A stretch of DNA of 64,000 bases, taken from contig NZ_JALJZZ010000001.1 of assembly GCF_024171565.1 (NCBI RefSeq), positions 496,001 through 560,000 on the forward strand, in the 5' to 3' direction. The notes below the pieces were generated by a model. That model had not been told where the DNA came from, ran no database searches, and saw nothing but the letters and a program-made list of their open reading frames with translations. The position numbers were made by a program, and so were the translations under genes. This document shows positions 57,890 through 64,000 of the stretch, piece by piece (position 1 is the stretch's first letter; every line of letters starts with the position of its first letter). Origin of the DNA: Okibacterium sp. HSC-33S16 (GTDB taxonomy: Bacteria > Actinomycetota > Actinomycetes > Actinomycetales > Microbacteriaceae).

Positions 57890-59149
57890 TCAGGGCAGGG
57901 AACGCCCGGGCCTCGGTTGGAGGTAACGCGGCATGATGCGAGCCAGTTGGACGGCTCCGAGGACGCCGACCACGCCGATGAGCCCCGCCGCAAAGGACAC
58001 CGAGAGGACCGCCGTGAGGCCTCCAACGACGAGGGGTGCCGCTGCGGCGCCCAAATCTCCGGTGAAGCGCCAGGCGCCCAGGAACGGAGCGGGGGAGCCG
58101 ACCGGGGCGAGATCGGCACCGAGGGTCATCAGGATGCCGCTGCCGATGCCGTTAGCGACGGCCAGCAGTCCGGCTGCTGCAATGAACCAGCCCACTGCGT
58201 TTGGTGAGTCATGTGTGAAGGCGAGAACCAGCATCCCGCCGCCAAGTCCGAGCATCGAAGGCACCGCACTGAACATCCGCCCGAACCGGTCCATGATCTG
58301 GCCACTCGCATAGAACAGGGCGAAATCCACACCGCCGGCGATGCCGATGATGAGCGCCGTGTTGACTTCGCTCACTCCGAGACTGACCGCCCAGAGCGGA
58401 AGGATGACGGTTCGGGTGGCGCGCATGGCGGAAATGAGTGCTGCACCGGAACCCATGCGGAGGAGAACTCCGCGGAATTTCCAGATGGTGTGAAAGAGCC
58501 CGGCCGACGCTTGCTTCTGTTGTGCTGTCCTCTGGTCGGAAGCCGCGGACTTCACCGTGCCGAAGAGCGCTTCCGGATCGGGCAGGAAGACGAGGATGAG
58601 GACTGCGGCCAGGCAGGAGACCACCATGATCCAGAACGCCCCCTGCGCGCCTCCCGTGAAGTGGATCACGGGAGCCGCGACGAGTGGACCGATGAACAGG
58701 CCGGCGCGGAAGACGCCACCGAGCGTCGAGAGAGCGCGAGCACGGTACTGGATGGGAACATAGCTGGTCATGAATGCGTGGCGGGCGAGCGCGAAAACCG
58801 CCGTGGACAAGCCGAGGACGAAGATCGCCGCGGCCAGAACCCACACGTTCGGCGCGAGCACCGCCCCGAGGACAGCGAGTACCGAGATGGCGGAAGCGCC
58901 GATCATCGCAACACGTTCACCGATCGTGTTGACCAGCCAACCGCTGGGAATGTCACCGACGAGTTCACCGATCATGACCATGCCTGAGATCACACCGGCG
59001 ATAGCCAGGCTTGCCCCGAGGTTCGTTGCGGCGACGGGAATGAGCGGTATGAGCGCGCCCTCGCCGATCGAGAACAACAACGTCGGCAGAAAGACAACGA
59101 CGGCTACGGAGCGGAAGGAGAACTCAGCTGATCTGTCGGTGGTCATCAC
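57890..59149 (-). CDS. MFS transporter
   Basis: 419 residues with twelve hydrophobic segments in the 6+6 pattern of the major facilitator superfamily. GELVGDIPSGWLVNTIGERVAM between TM2 and TM3 contains the MFS loop motif (Gx3D/Rx-x-G-x(R/K)), with a variant. Middle loop about 195-225 is polar. Probably a drug or metabolite exporter; substrate unknown. GTG at 59149 or ATG at 59146 could start; TACACT lies 5-8 nt upstream on the minus strand and would give a near-leaderless mRNA. Confidence 0.88.
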   Translation of the reverse strand: MMTTDRSAEFSFRSVAVVVFLPTLLFSIGEGALIPLIPVAATNLGASLAIAGVISGMVMIGELVGDIPSGWLVNTIGERVAMIGASAISVLAVLGAVLAPNVWVLAAAIFVLGLSTAVFALARHAFMTSYVPIQYRARALSTLGGVFRAGLFIGPLVAAPVIHFTGGAQGAFWIMVVSCLAAVLILVFLPDPEALFGTVKSAASDQRTAQQKQASAGLFHTIWKFRGVLLRMGSGAALISAMRATRTVILPLWAVSLGVSEVNTALIIGIAGGVDFALFYASGQIMDRFGRMFSAVPSMLGLGGGMLVLAFTHDSPNAVGWFIAAAGLLAVANGIGSGILMTLGADLAPVGSPAPFLGAWRFTGDLGAAAAPLVVGGLTAVLSVSFAAGLIGVVGVLGAVQLARIMPRYLQPRPGRSLP

Positions 59150-59205
59150 TTTTCAGTGTATGCCGCTCGGGGCAGATGCCCCGTCGAAGGTAGGCTGGAG
59201 CGGAC

Positions 59206-60312
59206 ATGTTAGATCTAGACCTGAGCGCCCAAATCGCCTCCATCCGAGCCACCTTCCAGGACATTCGTGAGGTCGTCGACCTGGACGGGTTGCGTGCTGA
59301 CATCGCAGACCTCAGCGAACAGGCCGGTGCTCCTGATCTGTGGGACGACACCGAGAAGGCGCAGGAGATCACCAGTGCGCTCAGCCACCGCCAGTCGGAA
59401 CTGGCACGCATCGTCGCTATCGAGCAGCAGCTCGACGACCTTGAGGTGCTCGTGGAGCTGGCGAACGCGGAGGGTGATGAGGACTCCGCTGCGGAGGCTC
59501 GCACCGAACTGGCCGACCTGCAGAAGCAAATCGGCAACCTTGAAGTCCAGACGCTCCTGAACGGTGAGTACGACCCGCTGCCAGCCGTCGTCACCATTCG
59601 CGCCGGCGCGGGTGGGGTGGATGCAGCTGACTTCGCAGACATGCTGTTTCGGATGTACCTGCGTTGGGCCGAGCAGCACAAGTACAAGGCCACCGTGCTC
59701 GACACCAGCTACGCCGAAGAGGCGGGCATCAAGAGCGCAACCTTCGAGATCGACGCGCCATACGCCTTCGGAACGCTCAGCGTCGAGGCGGGTACCCACC
59801 GACTGGTGCGGATGAGCCCGTTCAACTCCGCTGGGAAGCGCCAGACCAGCTTCGCGGCCGTCGAAGTTGTTCCGCTCATGGCTGAGACGGAAGAAGTCGA
59901 CATCCCGGACAACGACATTCGCGTCGACGTATTCCGTTCATCGGGTCCCGGCGGGCAGTCGGTCAACACCACGGACTCTGCCGTGCGTATCACCCATCTT
60001 CCGACCGGAATTGTGGTGAGCTGCCAGAACGAGAAGAGCCAGATCCAGAACCGCGCTGCGGCGATGCGAGTCCTGAAATCCCGGCTGCTCCTCGTGCAGC
60101 GTGAGCAGGAGAACGCGAAGAAGAAGGAACTCGCCGGAAACATCACGGCAAGCTGGGGCGACCAAATGCGCTCGTATGTCCTTGCGCCGTATCAGATGGT
60201 AAAGGACCTTCGTACGGAGTTTGAGGTGAACAACCCACAGAACGTCTTCGATGGTGACCTGGACGGATTCATCGCCGCAGGCATCCGTTGGCGTAAACAA
60301 CCCGTCGACTAA
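59206..60312 (+). CDS. prfB: Peptide chain release factor 2
   Basis: 368 residues. [15 protein letters not shown] contains the SPF anticodon-like tripeptide that reads UGA/UAA, and [19 protein letters not shown] contains GGQ, the peptidyl-hydrolysis motif. The open frame is uninterrupted from the ATG, so the +1 programmed frameshift of many prfB genes (E. coli type, near codon 26) is absent. It is followed by ftsE-ftsX-smpB, a conserved order in Actinobacteria. TAGGCT lies 9 nt before the ATG with GGAG between. Confidence 0.97.
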   Translation: MLDLDLSAQIASIRATFQDIREVVDLDGLRADIADLSEQAGAPDLWDDTEKAQEITSALSHRQSELARIVAIEQQLDDLEVLVELANAEGDEDSAAEARTELADLQKQIGNLEVQTLLNGEYDPLPAVVTIRAGAGGVDAADFADMLFRMYLRWAEQHKYKATVLDTSYAEEAGIKSATFEIDAPYAFGTLSVEAGTHRLVRMSPFNSAGKRQTSFAAVEVVPLMAETEEVDIPDNDIRVDVFRSSGPGGQSVNTTDSAVRITHLPTGIVVSCQNEKSQIQNRAAAMRVLKSRLLLVQREQENAKKKELAGNITASWGDQMRSYVLAPYQMVKDLRTEFEVNNPQNVFDGDLDGFIAAGIRWRKQPVD

Positions 60313-60391
60313 CTCTCGATCCTCCCGGAGTCTCGGCCGCAGGCGTGTCATGGGGGTCATTGCTCCGATCGCTGCCTAGGCTCGGAGAGTC

Positions 60392-61435
60392 ATGATTCGG
60401 TTTGAGAACGTCACGAAGAAATACTCCGGCACCAAACGTCCGGCAATCGACAGCATGGACCTGGAAGTGGCCCGCGGAGAGTTCGTCTTTCTCGTCGGTG
60501 CTTCGGGCTCCGGGAAGTCGAGCTGCCTGAGGTTGATCCTCAAGGAGGAGAAGCCGACCACGGGGTCGGTCTTCGTACTCGGCAACGACCTCGGGTCCAT
60601 CTCGAGTCGCAAGGTGCCGTACTTTCGCCGCAATGTCGGCGTTGTCTTTCAGGACTTCCGGCTGCTGCCCAATAAGACGGTGTTCCAAAACGTGGCGTTC
60701 ACGCTCCAGGTGATCGGCAAGTCGCGCGGGTACGTGCAGGAAGCCGTTCCCGACGTGCTGAAGATGGTCGGACTCGAGACCAAGGCTGACCGGCTCCCAC
60801 ACGAGCTTTCCGGTGGTGAGCAGCAGCGCGTCGCCATCGCTCGCGCCGTGGTGAACAAGCCGCAGATCCTGCTGGCTGACGAGCCCACCGGAAACCTTGA
60901 CCCCGCCACCAGTGCGGGCATCATGCAAATTCTCGAGCGCATCAACGCCGGCGGAACCACCGTGTTGATGGCTACACACGAGGCGGGCATCGTCGACAAG
61001 ATGCAGCGTCGCGTGATCGAGCTCGTTGACGGCGTCATCGTTCGTGACGAGCGCGAGGGCGGATACGGCACGACCGGTGTCGTCCCCGAGCTCAGGCCGG
61101 CGGTCGCGAAAGGCGAGTCCGCGAAGATCGCCCGCGAAGAAGTGCGCGAGGCCACCGCTGTCGCGGACGCAGAAACGAAGGCACACCAGATTTTGATTTC
61201 GACAACGGATGCTGTCGCTCCCGTTCCCGCTCAAACCCGCGCCCCCGCTGTGAACGACGCGGTCGATGCTGAGGGCGCATCACATGCGTCGAACGCCACT
61301 GGTGCGATTTCGCTGCCGCGCCCCGAGGCGACGAGCGACCTTTCCGAGCATCTCTCACTCGCTGAACGACTCGGACTGCGCGGCACCGTTGATCCGGAGA
61401 CGGGCGACGAGCAGAACGTGGGTCCGGTCAAATGA
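60392..61435 (+). CDS. ftsE: Cell-division ATPase FtsE with long C-terminal tail
   Basis: 347 residues against about 229 for typical FtsE. Walker A GASGSGKS (36-43), signature LSGGEQQR near 139, Walker B LLADEPTGNLD and H-loop MATHEAG are intact. The final about 120 residues (GVVPELRPAVAK...) are low complexity, polar and charged (AREEVREATAVADAETKAHQ), and probably a disordered cytoplasmic tail. FtsEX controls peptidoglycan hydrolases at the division site. TAGGCT lies 9 nt before the ATG. The stop overlaps the ftsX ATG (ATGA). Confidence 0.95.
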   Translation: MIRFENVTKKYSGTKRPAIDSMDLEVARGEFVFLVGASGSGKSSCLRLILKEEKPTTGSVFVLGNDLGSISSRKVPYFRRNVGVVFQDFRLLPNKTVFQNVAFTLQVIGKSRGYVQEAVPDVLKMVGLETKADRLPHELSGGEQQRVAIARAVVNKPQILLADEPTGNLDPATSAGIMQILERINAGGTTVLMATHEAGIVDKMQRRVIELVDGVIVRDEREGGYGTTGVVPELRPAVAKGESAKIAREEVREATAVADAETKAHQILISTTDAVAPVPAQTRAPAVNDAVDAEGASHASNATGAISLPRPEATSDLSEHLSLAERLGLRGTVDPETGDEQNVGPVK

Positions 61436-62346
61436 GGCTCTCACTGATCTGGCAGGAGGCCACGACCGGCCTCCGCCGAAACGTCTCCATGGTGATCTCC
61501 GTCATCCTGGTCACCTTCATCTCGCTCACCTTCGTGGGTACAGCCGTGCTGCTACAGATGCAGATCGGCCAGATGAAAAACTACTGGTACGACCGCGCCC
61601 AGGTGGCCATCTACCTCTGCACGGGCGACTCTCAAGCTGAAACCTGTACGGCAGGAGCGGCGAACGACGAGCAAAAGGCCGGTGTGCTTGGGCAGCTTGA
61701 GTCGGAGACGCTCGTTCCGTTCATCGACAAGAGCTACTTCGAAGATCACCAGCAGGCGTACGACAACTTCCAGAAGCAGTTCGAGGGCAACCAGCTCGCT
61801 CAGCTGGTGACCCCGGAGCAGCTCAACGAGACCTACTGGGTCAACCTCAAGGACCCGTCCCAGTCGGAGGTGCTTGTTGAAGCGTTCTCCGGCACCCCCG
61901 GTGTGGAGGAGGTGACCGACCAGCGCCAATACCTCGATGCCATCTTCCGTGTGCTCAACGTGGCCAGTTACACGGCGATCGGTATTGCGGCGCTCATGCT
62001 CATCGCGGCCGTGTTGCTCATCGCAACCACGATCCGGCTCTCCGCCTATTCGAGGCGGAAGGAGATTGGGATCATGCGACTGGTTGGTGCATCGAACCGG
62101 TTCATCCAAACCCCGTTCATCCTGGAGGGCGTGTTCTCGGCGGTGATTGGATCGGTGCTTGCCGGTGGGGCCGTGATCGCGATCGTGCACTTCTTCATCG
62201 ACGGCTACCTGGCGCCGATGATGCCGTTCGTAAATTTCGTCGGAATCTCTGACGCGATCATCGTGGTTCCCCTTCTGCTGCTTGTGGGCATCGTGCTTGC
62301 CGGTCTCTCCGCGAACTTTGCGATCAAGAGATATCTGAAGATCTAA
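61432..62346 (+). CDS. ftsX: Cell-division permease FtsX
   Basis: 304 residues. Four hydrophobic segments (about 21-43, 176-200, 228-255 and 268-295) with an extracellular loop (about 50-170) after the first, the standard FtsX topology. SAYSRRKEIGIMRLVGASNRFIQTPFILEGVF is the conserved permease region. The extracellular loop contains two cysteines (YLCTGDSQAETCTAG). It partners with FtsE in activating an extracytoplasmic peptidoglycan hydrolase. Coupled to ftsE by an ATGA overlap. Confidence 0.95.
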   Translation: MRLSLIWQEATTGLRRNVSMVISVILVTFISLTFVGTAVLLQMQIGQMKNYWYDRAQVAIYLCTGDSQAETCTAGAANDEQKAGVLGQLESETLVPFIDKSYFEDHQQAYDNFQKQFEGNQLAQLVTPEQLNETYWVNLKDPSQSEVLVEAFSGTPGVEEVTDQRQYLDAIFRVLNVASYTAIGIAALMLIAAVLLIATTIRLSAYSRRKEIGIMRLVGASNRFIQTPFILEGVFSAVIGSVLAGGAVIAIVHFFIDGYLAPMMPFVNFVGISDAIIVVPLLLLVGIVLAGLSANFAIKRYLKI

Positions 62347-62370
62347 CCGGCGCGGTGCATGCCGTGTTGT

Positions 62371-62376
62371 TAGACT
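62371..62376 (+). promoter_or_regulatory. Candidate -10 hexamer TAGACT upstream of smpB
   Basis: TAGACT would start transcription near 62383, just before a perfect hairpin at 62385-62403 that would then form the 5' end of the smpB mRNA. No clear -35 is visible. Confidence 0.45.
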
Positions 62377-62384
62377 GATGGGCT

Positions 62385-62403
62385 GCCGGGCACCGTGCCC
62401 GGC
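62385..62403 (+). other. Hairpin in the ftsX-smpB gap
   Basis: GCCGGGCAC and GTGCCCGGC form a perfect 9-bp stem with a single-base loop (in practice 8 bp with a 3-nt loop). It could be the ftsX terminator, but a TAGACT -10 lies upstream of it, so it may instead sit at the 5' end of the smpB transcript and stabilise or regulate it. Confidence 0.55.
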
Positions 62404-62454
62404 GCATTCACGCAAGCGGATAGCATCCGCTCAGAACAATCAACGGAGTAGCTC

Positions 62455-62931
62455 GTGCCCAGGGAACGTGGTCAAAACGTTGTGGCCACCAATCGCAAGG
62501 CGCGCCACGACTATCTCATCGAAGACACCTTTGAAGCCGGAATGGTGCTCACCGGTACCGAGGTGAAGTCATTGCGGGCCGGCCGAGCGTCGCTGGTTGA
62601 CGGGTACGCCTTCATCGAGGGCGGCGAGGCCTGGCTCGACGCCGTGCACATTCCCGAGTACACCGGTGGTACCTGGAACAACCACCCGCCGAGGCGCAAG
62701 CGGAAGCTGTTGCTGCACAAGGCGCAGATCCTCAAGATCAGCCACAAGGTGGCACCGGGCGGGTACACGATCATCCCGCTGAAGCTGTACTTCAGCGACG
62801 GCAAGGCCAAGGTCGAGATCGCGATTGCCAAGGGTAAGAAGGAATACGACAAGCGGCAGACGCTGCGCGAGCGGGAAGCCACGCGCGAAGCCGCACGAGC
62901 CATTGCCGCCAAGAACCACCTGGGGGAGTAG
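62455..62931 (+). CDS. smpB: SsrA-binding protein
   Basis: 158 residues, full length. [42 protein letters not shown] and HIPEYTGG are the conserved core; [41 protein letters not shown] covers the OB-fold end and tmRNA-binding tail. SmpB delivers tmRNA to stalled ribosomes. The tmRNA gene itself (ssrA) was not found in this window. GTG start with GGAG about 10 nt upstream. Confidence 0.97.
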   Translation: MPRERGQNVVATNRKARHDYLIEDTFEAGMVLTGTEVKSLRAGRASLVDGYAFIEGGEAWLDAVHIPEYTGGTWNNHPPRRKRKLLLHKAQILKISHKVAPGGYTIIPLKLYFSDGKAKVEIAIAKGKKEYDKRQTLREREATREAARAIAAKNHLGE

Positions 62932-63668
62932 TGACGATCGCGCCGAAGCTGCCCGTCTCGGGAACGTATAACTTCCGTGACGTCGGCGGTTACCCCACAC
63001 TCGACGGCCGCGTGCGTTACGGCAGGTTGTTGCGCTCAGACGGGCTCTACCGGCTCGGTGAAGACGGGAAACAGCACCTCCGTGAGTTGGGCGTCGGCAC
63101 CGTGATCGATCTGCGCGACGACTTTGAGGTGGGGGTCATGCCAGACGACCTCGATGGGCTCGACGTCCGCACCGTGCACCTGCCGCTGTTTGAAGGCTCG
63201 GGCGCCTCCCAGGGGGAGGCCGCCGTGAGCCTGGCTGTGCTGTATCGACGCATCGTCACCCAGCACTCCGAAGTGGTCGCGCGAGCCCTGCGGGAGCTCC
63301 TGGTTATGGACGAGTCCCCGGTCCTGGTCCACTGCACGGCCGGAAAGGATCGCACCGGCATCGTGGTGGCACTTGCGCTGCTGGCTGTCGGCGTGGATCG
63401 CGAGCTCGTGGTCGAAGACTATGCCCGCTCCGAAGGCAACCTCAGCGGCGAATGGCTCGAGAACATGATCTCCATCATCGTTGAGCACGGCGGCACCGAG
63501 ACGCCCGAGCTGCGGACCCTGATGGGCGGCAGCCCCGGTGAGGTGCTCGATGCCGTGCTCGATGAGCTCGAAGCCGAGCACGGCTCGGTGCGTCAGTACC
63601 TGTTGCGCTCGGGCCTGACGCTCGAGGAACTCAGCATGCTGCAGGACGCACTGGTCGAAGAGGTCTAG
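62931..63668 (+). CDS. Dual-specificity/tyrosine phosphatase (DSP3-like)
   Basis: 245 residues. The P-loop is HCTAGKDRTG (134-143), with catalytic Cys135 and Arg141; NFRDVGGYPTLDGR (14-27) is the N-terminal family landmark and Asp near 61 (VIDLRDDFE) is the likely general acid region. The GKDRTG variant is typical of the bacterial/fungal DSP3 group, including PtpB of M. tuberculosis, which also acts on phosphoinositides. GTG start overlaps the smpB stop by one base (TAGTG). Substrate unknown. Confidence 0.9.
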   Translation: MTIAPKLPVSGTYNFRDVGGYPTLDGRVRYGRLLRSDGLYRLGEDGKQHLRELGVGTVIDLRDDFEVGVMPDDLDGLDVRTVHLPLFEGSGASQGEAAVSLAVLYRRIVTQHSEVVARALRELLVMDESPVLVHCTAGKDRTGIVVALALLAVGVDRELVVEDYARSEGNLSGEWLENMISIIVEHGGTETPELRTLMGGSPGEVLDAVLDELEAEHGSVRQYLLRSGLTLEELSMLQDALVEEV

Positions 63669-64000
63669 CTGGCTGAACTCGCCTCGAAGCGAGCGTGCAC
63701 CTCAACCGCGATGCGCACAGGCTCCGGCGCGAACTCGGTGGGACCTGAGGTTCCCGCGGCGAGCGACATTGTCCGCAACGGTCCCGGCTCGGGCGGCTGC
63801 GGCGACAAGACCCCCGGCTCCGCGAGATCGATCAGATGGACCGTGTTGAGGCCCAACGCTGATGCATAAACGGATGTTTTCGCCACCGCGTGAGCCACAG
63901 CATCCCGTTGACATTGTTCTTCGAGTTCGTGCCGCGTCGAGTCAGTCAGGCTCCAGTCCAACCCCGAGATGCTGATGCCATCGAGCTCCGAGACCTGATC
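63665..64000 (-). CDS. SIMPL-domain (DUF541) protein, 5' end outside window
   Basis: The last 111 residues of a minus-strand gene that continues past the right edge; the reading frame is open through position 64000, so an internal TTG should not be taken as the start. ISISGLDWSLTDSTRHELEEQCQRDAVAHAVAKTSVYASALGL is the SIMPL-domain signature (strand, then helix with ARxxA). SIMPL-domain proteins are of uncertain function, and some are periplasmic. Overlaps the phosphatase gene by 4 bp (convergent). Confidence 0.75.
   Translation of the reverse strand, partial: DQVSELDGISISGLDWSLTDSTRHELEEQCQRDAVAHAVAKTSVYASALGLNTVHLIDLAEPGVLSPQPPEPGPLRTMSLAAGTSGPTEFAPEPVRIAVEVHARFEASSAS

Overview
The window is high-GC actinobacterial chromosome, most likely from the family Microbacteriaceae. 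The evidence is the gene content (AdnA/AdnB, NudC, UvrD2, DUF3107, DUF3039, UPF0182 and a DUF7882 protein starting MGYLVYG), the frequent GTG/TTG starts, and many genes whose -10 hexamer lies 6-7 nt before the start codon (apparently leaderless mRNAs). No rRNA, IS element, prophage or CRISPR array is visible. Genus was not determined.

Layout. 0-1.4 kb: divergent exo/endonuclease/phosphatase-family membrane protein (partial) and PHP phosphoesterase. 1.36-1.77 kb: a non-coding block of degenerate repeats. 1.8-22.5 kb: a block whose order resembles mycobacterial Rv3193c-Rv3211: DEAD-box helicase, ferritin-like protein, PIN protein, small membrane protein, DUF3107, AdnA-AdnB, an APH-fold protein lacking catalytic residues, NudC, UvrD2 without its HRDC end, a cyclodehydratase/E1-like protein, a DUF2342 protein, a Lon-like PDZ protease and UPF0182. 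22.5-32.2 kb: methyltransferase plus alcohol dehydrogenase, initiator tRNA-fMet, DUF222/HNH protein, M23 peptidase, DUF7882, nitrilase-family hydrolase, aminotransferase, and a lipoprotein plus secreted PKD-like protein pair. 32.4-34.1 kb: HtrA-like protease.

34.2-41.6 kb is a cell-envelope glycopolymer locus. On the plus strand are a GT2 glycosyltransferase, a CDP-alcohol phosphatidyltransferase, a second GT2 and a CDP-glycerol glycerophosphotransferase-like enzyme. On the minus strand are a nucleotidyltransferase, an ABC-2 permease and ATPase of the TagGH/Wzm-Wzt type, and an EcsC-like protein. Together they could activate a polyol phosphate with CTP, build a polymer on a lipid carrier and export it. 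41.9-46.0 kb is a second ABC transporter whose ATPase has about 610 residues of disordered, histone-H1-like then acidic sequence in front of it.

46.0-52.0 kb holds housekeeping genes (DUF3039, pncB, murI, rph, rdgB, a CDF cation transporter, a DedA protein, tRNA-Leu). 52.0-56.6 kb is a compact Tad/Flp pilus operon. 56.7-64 kb has an SDR, a small membrane protein, an MFS transporter, prfB, ftsE-ftsX, smpB, a DSP-like phosphatase and a partial SIMPL-domain protein.

Points most worth a second look: the repeat block at 1.36-1.77 kb; the strongly over-represented octamer GCATCCGT/ACGGATGC; the ABC ATPase with the giant disordered N-terminus; the APH-fold pseudokinase beside adnAB; the orphan cyclodehydratase-like protein with a variable pentapeptide repeat; and the glycopolymer locus. 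All calls come from reading sequence and translated motifs; no database search was run.
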